Assembly: GCA_038235385.1 (NCBI GenBank)
Contig: JBBSTY010000006.1
Coordinates: forward strand, 1 to 58,489
Direction: 5' to 3'
DNA length: 58,489 bases
DNA from: JBBSTY01 sp038235385
GTDB lineage: Bacteria > Actinomycetota > Acidimicrobiia > Acidimicrobiales > Acidimicrobilacustridaceae
Below the pieces are notes generated by a model. The model was given only the letters and a program-made list of their open reading frames with translations. It was not told the DNA's origin and ran no database searches. This document shows, one piece after another, positions 8,280-19,569 of the stretch. The first letter of the stretch is position 1. Each line of letters begins with the position of its first letter. The position numbers and the translations under genes are program-made.

Positions 8280-9915
8280 TCGTCACCTCCCGGCGCGTCC
8301 GCGGCGGGTCCATGGTCGGCCGTGGCCCGTTCGAGGTCGGTGGTCCCCACCTCGCCGTTGGTGGGCTCGGTGAAACCGGGAACCCGGCGCTCGACGTGTT
8401 CGACGAGGACCCGTACGGATGGCTCGATGCGATCGAGGACCGGCTTGGGATAGACCCCGAGGAAGACGATGAGGGCGATGAGCGGGACGAGCACGGCCTT
8501 CTCGGCGGCGCGCAGGTCCGGGATCTTGGCGTTGACCTCGTCCGGTTCGCCGTGGAAGACGCGTTGGTACGCCCACAGCATGTACAGCGCAGCGATGATG
8601 ACCCCCGTCGCCGCGACCACCGCCCACCAGCGGTTGGAGATGAACACACCGAGCAGGGAGAGGAACTCACCGACGAAGCCGTTGAGCCCGGGCACACCGA
8701 TCGAAGCCAGCATGACGACCATGAAGAGGCCGGCCAGCCAGGGTGCCGGCTTCTGGAGGCCCTTGAGCTCGGCGATCTCGTAGGTGTGACGACGCGTGTA
8801 GATGTAGCCGAGGAGGATGAACAGCGCTCCGGTCGTGATGCCGTGGTTGATCATGACGAGGATGCTTCCCTCGATGCCGATGGTGGTCAGCGAGAACAGC
8901 CCGATGATGGCGAAGCCCATGTGCGCAACCGAGGAGTACGCGACGAGTCGCTTCAGGTTCTTCTGCATGGCGGCCACGAAGGCGCCGTAGACGATGCCGA
9001 CGACCCCGAGCGTGAGGAAGATCCAGCCGAAGTCCACCGCCGCCTGCGGGAAGAGGAACAGCCCGTAGCGCAGGAAGCCGTACGTGCCCAGCTTGAGCAC
9101 GATCGAGGCGAGGTCGACCGAACCGGCGGTCGGGGCTTCGGTGTGGGCGTCGGGGAGCCACGTGTGGAACGGGAAGATCGGGGTCTTGATGGCGAACGCG
9201 ATCGCGAAGCCGAAGAAGCAGATCGCCAGGGTGCGGCTGTCGAGGTTGGCCGACGCCTCGACCACCTTGAGGAGATCGAAGCTGACGGTGCCACCCTCAC
9301 CCGCCTGCGCGCTGACCGCCAGGTAGACGATCGAGATCAGCATCAGCACCGATCCGAACAGCGTGAACACGAAGAACTTGTTGGCGGCGTAGACCCGCCG
9401 GCCATGTCCCCAGCGACCGATCAGCAGGTACAGGGGAACGATCGTCAACTCGAACATGATGAAGAACAGGAACAGGTCGAGCGCGAAGAACACCCCGAGG
9501 CACCCGGCCTCGAGGAGGGTGATCCAGGCGTAGTAGGCCTTGTCGTCGTGATCGGGCTTGGCGGCGAAGACCGCCAGCGGGAAGAGCACGGCGCTGAGGA
9601 CGACGAGGAACAACGAGATCCCGTCGACGCCGAGGGCGAAGTTGATGTCGAGCGCCGAGATCCAGGGTGTGGAGCTGACGAACTGGAACCCGGGATCGTC
9701 GGTGTCGAAGGTCACCAGCATGTAGACGGTCAGGGCGAACACGCCCACCGACGTGATGATGGCGCCCATGCGAGCGAGCTCGGGTCGGCGGTTCGGGAGC
9801 AGCGCGATGAACAGCGCGCCGAACACCGGGAGCAGGGTGATGGCCGGAAGGAGCGGGAAGGCGAGCTCGGCGTGGCCGCCGGAGGTCGCCACGTCGCTGG
9901 CCAGGATGAACGGAC

Positions 9916-9919
<4 letters not shown>
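8276..9919 (-). CDS. nuoM: NADH-quinone oxidoreductase subunit M
   Basis: Antiporter-like proton channel subunit, 547 residues from the GTG at 9919, which overlaps the nuoL stop (GTGA). The segments FFIMFELTIVPLYLLIGRWG with the membrane Glu, IKTPIFPFHTWLPDAHTEAPT and NLKRLVAYSSVAHMG identify it. The frame stays open far upstream, opposite nuoL, but that part does not resemble NuoM, so the GTG start is preferred. Confidence 0.95.
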
Positions 9920-11931
<2,012 letters not shown>

Positions 11932-11942
11932 CAGCGCAGTGC

Positions 11943-12254
11943 CTATCCCCTCAGGACTCGGATGTCGTCAGCGGTGGCGCCGGGCCGACGGCGGGCGATC
12001 GCCACGATGAGCCCCAGACCGACGACCACCTCGGCGGCCGCGACCACCAGGACGAAGAAGACGATGACCTGTCCCGTGATGTCGTTGAGCATCCGGCCGA
12101 AGGTCACGAAGGTCAGGTTGACGGCGTTGAGCATGAGCTCGATGCACATCAGCATCACGAGCGTGTTCCGACGCCGCATGAGGCCGAAGGCGCCGAGCGC
12201 GAAGAGCATCGCCGAGAGCACCAGGTACCCGGTGCTGAGGGAGTTCGCGCTCAC
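11943..12254 (-). CDS. nuoK: NADH-quinone oxidoreductase subunit K
   Basis: Three-helix membrane subunit, 103 residues. The second helix has the conserved MLMCIELMLNAVNLTFV pattern, and the last helix has VVAAAEVVVGLGLIVAIARRR. It starts at a GTG overlapping the nuoJ stop (GTGA). The usual place of this subunit between NuoJ and NuoL is kept. Confidence 0.95.
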   Translation of the reverse strand: MSANSLSTGYLVLSAMLFALGAFGLMRRRNTLVMLMCIELMLNAVNLTFVTFGRMLNDITGQVIVFFVLVVAAAEVVVGLGLIVAIARRRPGATADDIRVLRG

Positions 12255-12913
12255 GCGGTCTCCTCGATGTCGTTGACGTTCTCGTAGGACAGCGGAGCCG
12301 GTTCGGGGAGCGGCTCGAGGTCCTTGGGACGGCGGGCGAGCACCACGGCACCGACCACGGCGATGGTCAGCAGCCCAGCCGTGATCTCGAAGGCGAAGGC
12401 GAAGTCGGTGAAGATCACCCGGCCGACCTGGTTGATGTTCGGGCTGTCGGTGACCGTTGCCAGCTGCGGGTTCACGGGATCGCATCCCGGCTCGTAGGGC
12501 GAGCCGGTGACGACGACGTCACCGGACACGCAGTTGGGCGTGCCCGTGACGATGCGGGTGCCACCGATCACGAAGACGCCGAACAGGATGACGAAGATCG
12601 CCATCGCCGCGACGGCTGCGAAGGTCCGCTGGCCGACGAGGGGTTCGACCTCGACGTCCTCGTCCCGGTCGACCCCGAGCAGCATCAGCACGAACAGGAT
12701 GAGCACCACGATGGCGCCCGTGTACACGATGACCTGCACAGCTGCGAGCAGCTGGGCGTTCAGGTTCAGGAAGAGGACCGCGACGCCGAAGAGGGTGGCG
12801 ACGAGGCTGAGCGCCGAGTGCACGGGGTTGCGCGACCAGATGACCCCGAACGCGCCGCCGAGCACGATGAGGGCGCAGATCCAGAAGGTGACCGACTCCA
12901 CGTTGATGTCCAT
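12251..12913 (-). CDS. nuoJ: NADH-quinone oxidoreductase subunit J
   Basis: Membrane subunit, 220 residues. The segments NPVHSALSLVATLFGVAVLFL and VQVIVYTGAIVVLILFVLMLL are typical. Before the last helix lies an extracytoplasmic loop of about 50 residues with two Cys (CVSGD and GCDP). The tail after the last helix is Pro/Glu-rich. ATG start is four bases after the nuoI stop. Confidence 0.94.
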   Translation of the reverse strand: MDINVESVTFWICALIVLGGAFGVIWSRNPVHSALSLVATLFGVAVLFLNLNAQLLAAVQVIVYTGAIVVLILFVLMLLGVDRDEDVEVEPLVGQRTFAAVAAMAIFVILFGVFVIGGTRIVTGTPNCVSGDVVVTGSPYEPGCDPVNPQLATVTDSPNINQVGRVIFTDFAFAFEITAGLLTIAVVGAVVLARRPKDLEPLPEPAPLSYENVNDIEETA

Positions 12914-12917
12914 CGGC

Positions 12918-13565
12918 CTAGTGGCCCCCGTCGTGGTCGTGGTCGGCTTCGGGTTCGGGTTCGGGGTCCTCGAACGCCTGGCCGCGCTCGGGGGCCCGGA
13001 TGCCGTAGCCGAGCTCGCCGGACCAACCCACCGTGTTCTCGAAGGTGGCGTCACCTGATGATGAGGTGGCGCGCATCCATGCGGACGTGTGCTGGTCCTC
13101 GCCCTCACGCCAGTCCTCCCACGGCAGGTGCTGGGGCATGCCATCGTCGCCGACCAGGAGCTCGTCCTTCGTGTAGATGGCGTCCTGGCGGTTGGTGAAC
13201 GAGAACTCGAACAGCTTGGTCTCGGTGATGGCCTCGGTCGGGCACGCCTCCACGCAGAGATCGCAATGGATGCAACGCAGGTAGTTGATCTCGTACACGT
13301 ACCCGAACCGCTCCCCCGGCGACACCGGGTCGTCGGGGTCGTTGTCGGCGCCACGGACGTAGATGCACCGTGCCGGGCACACCCCTGCGCAGAGCTCGCA
13401 GCCGATGCACTTCTCCATGCCGTCCTCGTAGCGGTTGAGGACATGGCGCCCGTGCAGCCGCTCGGCCCGCTCGACCTTCGGGCCGGTGTCGATGTCGTAG
13501 GAGGTCGTGACCGGCTTCTGGAGCATCTGCTTGAGCGTGACGGCGAAACCTTCGAGATAGCCCAT
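12918..13565 (-). CDS. nuoI: NADH-quinone oxidoreductase subunit I (2x[4Fe-4S])
   Basis: Peripheral-arm ferredoxin subunit with both cluster motifs: CIGCELCAGVCP and CIHCDLCVEACP. At 215 residues it is about 40 longer than the second-set NuoI. The extra part is a C-terminal tail ending in an acidic Pro/Glu run and alternating His/Asp residues (PEPEPEADHDHDGGH), which could bind metal. The ATG is two bases after the nuoH stop. The open frame continues upstream antiparallel to nuoH but is not NuoI-like there. Confidence 0.95.
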   Translation of the reverse strand: MGYLEGFAVTLKQMLQKPVTTSYDIDTGPKVERAERLHGRHVLNRYEDGMEKCIGCELCAGVCPARCIYVRGADNDPDDPVSPGERFGYVYEINYLRCIHCDLCVEACPTEAITETKLFEFSFTNRQDAIYTKDELLVGDDGMPQHLPWEDWREGEDQHTSAWMRATSSSGDATFENTVGWSGELGYGIRAPERGQAFEDPEPEPEADHDHDGGH

Positions 13566-13567
13566 CG

Positions 13568-14806
13568 CTACTGATCCGCCCCCTCGAGCTCGTGACGTGC
13601 ATGACCAGCGGCGATCGCGCCCCGGAGGAGGCTGAAGCCACCCATCCCGACGACGATCACGCCGCCGGCGACGAGGGCCGGGTTCCAGTCCTCCTGGACC
13701 GTCAGGACGATCGTGCCCAACAGGATGAGCCAACCGAGCGCCGCAGGGATCAGCAGCTTCCAGCCGAGGTCCATGAGCTGGTCGTAGCGGAAGCGGGGCA
13801 GCGTGGCGCGGAACCACACGAACATGAACAAGAAGCAGAAGACCTTGAGGCAGAACCAGAAGATGCCCCACAGCCAGCCCGGACCCCAGGGCGCCGGGCC
13901 GGCGGGTCCGCCCAGGAACATGGTGACGAACAGGCCCGACATGGTGATCACGTTCATGAACTCGGCCAGGAAGAACAGGGCGAAGCGGATGGACGAGTAC
14001 TCGGTGTTGAACCCGCCGACGAGCTCCTGCTCGGCCTCGACGAGGTCGAACGGCGGACGGTTCAGCTCGGCGGTGCCGGCGATCACGAAGATCACGAACG
14101 GGACGAGGCCGGTGAGGAAGACCGCCCAGTTCGGGACGAGGTTCCCCGGTCCGGCGCCTGCCTGCCAGGTGACGATGGCGTTGGTGGTGAGCGATCCGGT
14201 GACCAGGATCACGGCCATGACCGACAGGGCCATGGCGGCTTCGTAGGACACCATCTGGGCCGACGCCCGCACCGCTCCGAGCAGCGGGTACTTCGAGCCC
14301 GACGACCAACCGGCCAGCATGATGCCGTAGACGGCGATCGAAGACATGGCCAGCGCGAAGAGGATGCCGATCGGCGGATCGGCGAGCTGCATGTAGGTGT
14401 CGTGGCCGAAGACGGTGATGATGCCGTCGTTGCCGTTGTTGAAGTCGCCGCCGATGGGGATGATGGAGAACAGGAGGAACGCCGGGACGAAGGTGATGAA
14501 CGGGGCGAGGATGAAGACCCGCTTGGCCGCCTTGGTGGGCATCAGGTCCTCCTTGAAGAAGAACTTGATCCCGTCGGCGAGGGTCTGGAGGATGCCGAAC
14601 GGGCCGGCCTTGTTCGGCCCGATGCGGTTGGTCATGTCGCCGTGGAGCTTGCGCTCGAACCAGATCATGAACATGGTCGCCACGAGCAGGAGCACGAAGA
14701 CGATCGCCACCTTGGCGACCACGATGAGGACGATCCCCCAATCGAGGGGTCCGTCGAGCATCGGGTCGTTCGCGAACATCGTTGCGATGGTGGGTACGCC
14801 GCTCAC
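13568..14806 (-). CDS. nuoH: NADH-quinone oxidoreductase subunit H
   Basis: Quinone-channel membrane subunit, 412 residues. Family segments: WFERKLHGDMTNRIGPNKAG, AELNRPPFDLVEAEQELVGG, FNTEYSSIRFALFFLAEF and FRATLPRFRYDQLMDLGWK. The C-terminus extends about 60 residues beyond the second-set NuoH and carries one more predicted helix plus a charged tail. The start overlaps the nuoG stop by four bases. Confidence 0.96.
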   Translation of the reverse strand: MSGVPTIATMFANDPMLDGPLDWGIVLIVVAKVAIVFVLLLVATMFMIWFERKLHGDMTNRIGPNKAGPFGILQTLADGIKFFFKEDLMPTKAAKRVFILAPFITFVPAFLLFSIIPIGGDFNNGNDGIITVFGHDTYMQLADPPIGILFALAMSSIAVYGIMLAGWSSGSKYPLLGAVRASAQMVSYEAAMALSVMAVILVTGSLTTNAIVTWQAGAGPGNLVPNWAVFLTGLVPFVIFVIAGTAELNRPPFDLVEAEQELVGGFNTEYSSIRFALFFLAEFMNVITMSGLFVTMFLGGPAGPAPWGPGWLWGIFWFCLKVFCFLFMFVWFRATLPRFRYDQLMDLGWKLLIPAALGWLILLGTIVLTVQEDWNPALVAGGVIVVGMGGFSLLRGAIAAGHARHELEGADQ

Positions 14807-17526
14807 GCGTCACCGCCCGAATCGATGCGCAGATCGGTGACCCGCTGGCGGGCGTCGATCAACGCACCGAGGTCGACGCCGGGTTGGTTCACGTCGACCG
14901 CCGCCGAGCCGCGCGGGATGCCCGCGTCGACGCGGATCTCGGCATGGACCTCCCCCTTGGGTGAGCGGACGCGCACGCGACTGCCATCGGCGACACCGAG
15001 CCGCTCGAAGTCGTACGAGCTCACCCGGAGAACCGTTCCCGGCAGGAGCGGGGCGAGCGCCGGAGATCTCTGCACCAGGGTGCCCTGGTCGTACAGCTTC
15101 CGGGCGGCGATGAGTCGCAACCCGTAGGCGTCGAGCGGGGCGGGCTCGATCGGTTCGCCCGGGACGAGGACGTGCACCGTGGCAGCGATCGGCTCCTCGA
15201 CCGTCGCCCCGAACCCGTCGTCGACCTCGGTGGCGGTGTCGATCTCGGCGGCGGTGTCGGCGGTGTCGGCGTCCGGATCCGCAGTCGGGGCCGGTTCGGC
15301 CTGCACCGTCTCGTTCGACTCGGTGGCGGACTCCGGTTCGGTGTCGGGGTCGACCGGCGCCTTGGCCCGGACGGTGGGCATGGGGAGCGGCACGACGATC
15401 CCGTCGCCGGAGACGTCGACGCCGAACGAGCCGAGCTCGATGCGACGATACGCCGGTGCCAGATCGGTGATCTCGTCCCAGATGGCCTCCACCGATTCGA
15501 GGCCCAGGTCGGTGCCGAGTTGGTGGGCGAGCTCAGCGGCGATCACCCAGTCCGGTCGAGCGGTGCCCGGCGGCGTGACCTTCTGACCGACGCGGCTCAC
15601 CCGACCCTCGATGTTCGTGGTGGTTCCGTCGACCTCGGTGAACCCGGCTGCGGGCAGCACCACATGGGCCTGCGTCGAGGAGTCGGTGAGGAAGAGGTCG
15701 GTGGCGACGATCGTGCCCACGTTGGCCAGCGCCCGTTCCGCGAGATCGCGGTCGGCGAAGTCGGCGATGGGGTCGGCTCCGAGGAGGATGAGGACGTCGA
15801 TGTCGCCGTTCGCCGCGGCTTCGAGGATGCCGGTGGTGTCGAGGCCCTCGCGGGTGGGCACCGAACCCCACGCCGCGGCGAAGTGCTCGGCCCCCTGCGC
15901 CAGGCTGATACGGCCCGGCAGGAACCCGGGGGTGAGACCCATGTCGAGCGCGCCGTGCACGTTCGACCGACGGAGCGCACTCAGGAACGTCGCGTCCGGG
16001 AGGCTCCGATGGAGGGAGGCGGCCGCATCGGCGGCGAAGATCTCCGATTCGGCGACCGACTGCCGGCCGATGACCACCGTGGGCGCCCCCGGAGCCGACG
16101 CGAGCAGCGCGCGTGCTCGGAGGAGCTCGGTGATGTCGACCCCACCGGCGTCGCGACCTGACTGGAGTCCGTCGACGAGCGCCCGGGCGGTCTCGGCGAC
16201 CTCACCCGGGCGGTGCAAGAGGCTGACCTGTACCAGCGACGAGAGACCCGTCGGCTGCGGAGCGAGCTCGATGACGGTGACCCCGTCCTCGACGATGGCG
16301 TGCCGGAGGCGCAGGAAGAGGACCGGCAGCTCCTCCTTGAGGTCGGGACCGGCGAGGATCACCGTTCCGCCGGGCCGACAGACGTCGTCGATGGTGGCGC
16401 GGGGCAGGCCGAGCACCACATCGGCAGGGAGCCCGTCGGCGAGCTGGCAATCGACGTTGTCGGTGCCGATGACGCTGCGGGCGAGCTTCGACCAGGCGTA
16501 GGCGGCCTCGTTGGTGAGGCGGGCGCCGCCGATCATCGCGACGCGTTCGGCGCCGTACTCTCGGGCCGCGGCGATCGCGGTCGCCGCCTGGGCGAGTGCG
16601 GTGTTCCAGTGCGTCGGGGCGAGGACCTCACCACTGCGCAGGAGCGGCTCCCGGAGGCGATCGGCGCTGTTGACCGCTTGGAAGCCGAAGCGACCCTTGT
16701 CGCACAGCCAACCCCAGTTCACGGGATCGATGTCGACGCCGAGGTAGCGCAGGACCTCGTTGCGCGAGGACTGCACCGCGATCCGACAGCCCACTGCGCA
16801 ACCCTGGCAGGTCGACTCGACCTGCTCGAGGTCCCAGGGTCGCGCCTTGAAGCGGTAGGCCTTGGAGGTGAGCGCGCCCACCGGGCAGATCTGGACGGTG
16901 TTGCCGCTGAAGTACGACGAGAACGGCTCGTCGGGGAAGGTGTTGATCTCGGTGTCGTTGCCGCGGTCCATGAAGTGGATCAGCGCGTCGCCGGCCACGT
17001 CCTTGGCGAACCGGGTGCACCGGTCGCACAGGATGCACCGCTCCCGGTCGAGGTCGATCAGCTCACTGATGGCGATCGGCTTGGCCTTGTGCCGCTTCTC
17101 CTCCACGAACCGTGACTCGCCCGGGCCGTAGGCCATGGTCTGGTCCTGCAGGGGGCACTCCCCGCCCTTGTCGCAGACGGGGCAGTCGAGCGGGTGGTTG
17201 ATGAGGAGGAACTCCAGGACGCCGTCCTGGGCCTTCTTGGTGACGGGAGAATCCGTGGAGACGACCATCCCCGGGGTGCACTCGAGCATGCACGACGGTT
17301 GGAGCGACGGGCCACGACCGGTGTCGACCTCGACGATGCACATGCGGCACATGCCGACCGGCGCCATGCGCGGGTGGTAGCAGAACCGGGGGATGTAGAC
17401 ACCGTTGCGCTCGGCGGCGTCGATGAGCAGCTCGCCCTTGCGGGCGACGACCTCGGTGCCGTTGAGGGTGACCGACACGCCCTCCACAGCGGGTGCGTCG
17501 GTGGCGTCGCTGGTGGTGTCAGCCAT
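14803..17526 (-). CDS. nuoG: NADH-quinone oxidoreductase subunit G
   Basis: Large iron-sulfur subunit of the NADH module, 907 residues. In order: an N-terminal [2Fe-2S] domain (CYHPRMAPVGMCRMC), the His/Cys3 cluster region (HPLDCPVCDKGGECPLQD), [4Fe-4S] motifs (CILCDRC, CPVGAL), CQGCAVGC of the N7-type cluster, then a molybdopterin-oxidoreductase-like domain with no catalytic role in complex I. Near residues 719-785 there is an acidic Glu/Asp/Ala/Thr-rich linker of low complexity before the C-terminal domain. Only one NuoG is seen in the window. Confidence 0.96.
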   Translation of the reverse strand: MADTTSDATDAPAVEGVSVTLNGTEVVARKGELLIDAAERNGVYIPRFCYHPRMAPVGMCRMCIVEVDTGRGPSLQPSCMLECTPGMVVSTDSPVTKKAQDGVLEFLLINHPLDCPVCDKGGECPLQDQTMAYGPGESRFVEEKRHKAKPIAISELIDLDRERCILCDRCTRFAKDVAGDALIHFMDRGNDTEINTFPDEPFSSYFSGNTVQICPVGALTSKAYRFKARPWDLEQVESTCQGCAVGCRIAVQSSRNEVLRYLGVDIDPVNWGWLCDKGRFGFQAVNSADRLREPLLRSGEVLAPTHWNTALAQAATAIAAAREYGAERVAMIGGARLTNEAAYAWSKLARSVIGTDNVDCQLADGLPADVVLGLPRATIDDVCRPGGTVILAGPDLKEELPVLFLRLRHAIVEDGVTVIELAPQPTGLSSLVQVSLLHRPGEVAETARALVDGLQSGRDAGGVDITELLRARALLASAPGAPTVVIGRQSVAESEIFAADAAASLHRSLPDATFLSALRRSNVHGALDMGLTPGFLPGRISLAQGAEHFAAAWGSVPTREGLDTTGILEAAANGDIDVLILLGADPIADFADRDLAERALANVGTIVATDLFLTDSSTQAHVVLPAAGFTEVDGTTTNIEGRVSRVGQKVTPPGTARPDWVIAAELAHQLGTDLGLESVEAIWDEITDLAPAYRRIELGSFGVDVSGDGIVVPLPMPTVRAKAPVDPDTEPESATESNETVQAEPAPTADPDADTADTAAEIDTATEVDDGFGATVEEPIAATVHVLVPGEPIEPAPLDAYGLRLIAARKLYDQGTLVQRSPALAPLLPGTVLRVSSYDFERLGVADGSRVRVRSPKGEVHAEIRVDAGIPRGSAAVDVNQPGVDLGALIDARQRVTDLRIDSGGDA

Positions 17527-18946
17527 GGTCGGCCCCCTGCGCCGAGACCTGGGGCAGGCGCACCGCGATGGGGGTCTGGGGTGTGGTCGCCGCGCGCTGC
17601 TGCATCCCCTTGCGGATGTACGACTCGAACTCGGGCCGGAACCGCTTGAGCGCCGACGCGATGGGCGAGACCGCCGAGGGGCCCAACGGGCAGATGGTGG
17701 TCTGCTTGGGCGGCCAGGTGACGCCGGGGCTGATGTTGTCGCAGACGTCCATCAGCAGGGAGAGATCACTGGGGCGCCCATAGCCGTCGAGTATGCGCTT
17801 GAGGATGCGCTCCAACCAAGTCGTGCCCTCGCGGCACGGTGTGCACTTGCCGCACGACTCGTGCGCGAAGAACCGCACGACCGAAAGACACGCCTTGACG
17901 GCATCGGTCGACTCGTCCATGACGACGATGGCGCCGGAACCCAACATCGAGCCGGCGCGATCGACGGTGCCCTTCTCGAGCGGCAGGTCGAGGTGCTCCT
18001 CGTAGAACCACGGAGCCGATGCCCCACCCGGGATGAACGCCTTGAGCGCGGCCCCGTCACGAACGCCGCCGGCGTGCCCCTCGATGATGTCGCGGAAGGT
18101 GGTGACCCCGTACTCGACCTCGAACACGCCCGGGTTGTTGACGTGGCCGGACACGGCGAACATGCGCGTGCCCTTGGACGCCTCGGCGCCGAGCGCGGTG
18201 AACGCCGAAGCACCGTTGGCGGTGATCCACGGGATGTTCGACAGGGTCTCGACGTTGTTGACGATCGTGGGCTGCATGTAGAGGCCCTTCGCCGCGGGGA
18301 AGAACGGCGGCTTGAGTCGCGGCATGCCGCGGTTGCCCTCGAGGCTCTCGATGAGCGCGGTCTCCTCGCCCACGATGTACGCACCGGCTCCCCAGGCCAT
18401 CACGACGTCCATCGAGAACGACGAACCGAGGATGTTCTTGCCGATGTAGCCCTTGTCGTAGGCCTCGTTGAGCGCCTGCGCCACCCGCTCCTGGGCGAGT
18501 GCCATCTCACCGCGGATGTAGCAGAACGCCTGGGCGCAACCGATCGCGTAGCTCGCGATCAGGATGCCCTCGATGAGCTGGTGGGGATCGCGCTCCATGA
18601 GGAGGCGGTCCTTGTAGGTGCCCGGTTCGCTCTCGTCGCCGTTGACCACGAGGTACCGCGGCCACACGTCGGGCGGGCAGAACCCCCACTTGACCCCGGC
18701 GGGGAACCCGGCGCCGCCCCGGCCCAGCAGGCTGGCGTCCTTCACCTCGGCCACGACCGTCTCGGGAGCCATCGTGAGCGCCTTGCGCAACGCCGCGTAG
18801 CCACCGGTGGCCTCGTAGCGCTCGATGGTGTGGGAGTCGTCGTAGCCGAAGCGGCCGGTGATGATCTGTGGGATCGCCCGGCCGGAGGGCGCATCCGGAC
18901 GATCGTCGGTGTGGCCGGCATCGCCCGGCTGGCTGAAGATCGACAT
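17519..18946 (-). CDS. nuoF: NADH-quinone oxidoreductase subunit F (NADH- and FMN-binding)
   Basis: Entry subunit that oxidises NADH, 475 residues. The NADH-binding glycine-rich loop GRGGAGFPAGVKWGF and the FMN-binding GAGAYIVGEETALIESLEG are visible. The N3 cluster ligands appear in ESCGKCTPCREGT plus the later Cys in MDVCDNISPG. The ATG overlaps the nuoE stop (TGATG), and the 3' end overlaps nuoG by eight bases. It is the only NuoF in the window, so NADH oxidation here depends on the 14-subunit enzyme. Confidence 0.97.
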   Translation of the reverse strand: MSIFSQPGDAGHTDDRPDAPSGRAIPQIITGRFGYDDSHTIERYEATGGYAALRKALTMAPETVVAEVKDASLLGRGGAGFPAGVKWGFCPPDVWPRYLVVNGDESEPGTYKDRLLMERDPHQLIEGILIASYAIGCAQAFCYIRGEMALAQERVAQALNEAYDKGYIGKNILGSSFSMDVVMAWGAGAYIVGEETALIESLEGNRGMPRLKPPFFPAAKGLYMQPTIVNNVETLSNIPWITANGASAFTALGAEASKGTRMFAVSGHVNNPGVFEVEYGVTTFRDIIEGHAGGVRDGAALKAFIPGGASAPWFYEEHLDLPLEKGTVDRAGSMLGSGAIVVMDESTDAVKACLSVVRFFAHESCGKCTPCREGTTWLERILKRILDGYGRPSDLSLLMDVCDNISPGVTWPPKQTTICPLGPSAVSPIASALKRFRPEFESYIRKGMQQRAATTPQTPIAVRLPQVSAQGADHG

Positions 18947-19569
18947 CAGGCGGTGCCGCCTTCCGGTTCGGCGGGTCGGGTGAACCAGACCGGCGCTTCG
19001 CGGAGCTCGGGTGACACCGCGCCTGCCGCTCGACCGGCGGGGATGTGCTGACGGACCGCACCCAGGACCCCATGGCGTGGCAGGTCGGGACGTCTGCCTC
19101 CCCGGATGTCGTCGATCAACTGATCGAAGTCGTCATCGCTGACCTGGTTGGCGTAGCGGTAGTTCACTTGGAGGCACGGCGCCTCGGTGCACGCAGCCAT
19201 GCACTCGACCTCTTCGATCGTGAACAGGCCGTCTGCGGTGGTGCTGCCGGCTTTGATGCCGAGGGTCTCCTCGGCGTGGTGCAGCAGCTCCTCGCCGCCC
19301 ACCAGCAGGCACGAGATGTTCGTGCAGATGTTCACCAGGTAGGTCCCGACCGGTTCGAGCTTGAACATCTCGTAGAACGAGCACGTTCCGAGGACCTCGG
19401 CCGGCGTGATGCCGACGAGCTCGCCGATGTGGCACATGGCGTCGTCGGTGACGTAGCCGTCCTGCTCCTGGGCGAGGTGGAGCAGGGGGATCAGGGCGCT
19501 CTTCGGCCTCGGGTAGCGGCCGATGATCTCGTGTGCGAGGGCGACGTTCGCCGTGGTGAGCCGAGCCAT
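18946..19569 (-). CDS. nuoE: NADH-quinone oxidoreductase subunit E ([2Fe-2S])
   Basis: 24-kDa-type thioredoxin-fold subunit of the NADH module, 207 residues. The N1a cluster ligands appear as CTNISC and CMAACTEAPC. The C-terminus is extended by about 40 residues beyond the fold and is Pro/Arg-rich. The ATG overlaps the nuoD stop (TGATG). Confidence 0.95.
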   Translation of the reverse strand: MARLTTANVALAHEIIGRYPRPKSALIPLLHLAQEQDGYVTDDAMCHIGELVGITPAEVLGTCSFYEMFKLEPVGTYLVNICTNISCLLVGGEELLHHAEETLGIKAGSTTADGLFTIEEVECMAACTEAPCLQVNYRYANQVSDDDFDQLIDDIRGGRRPDLPRHGVLGAVRQHIPAGRAAGAVSPELREAPVWFTRPAEPEGGTA

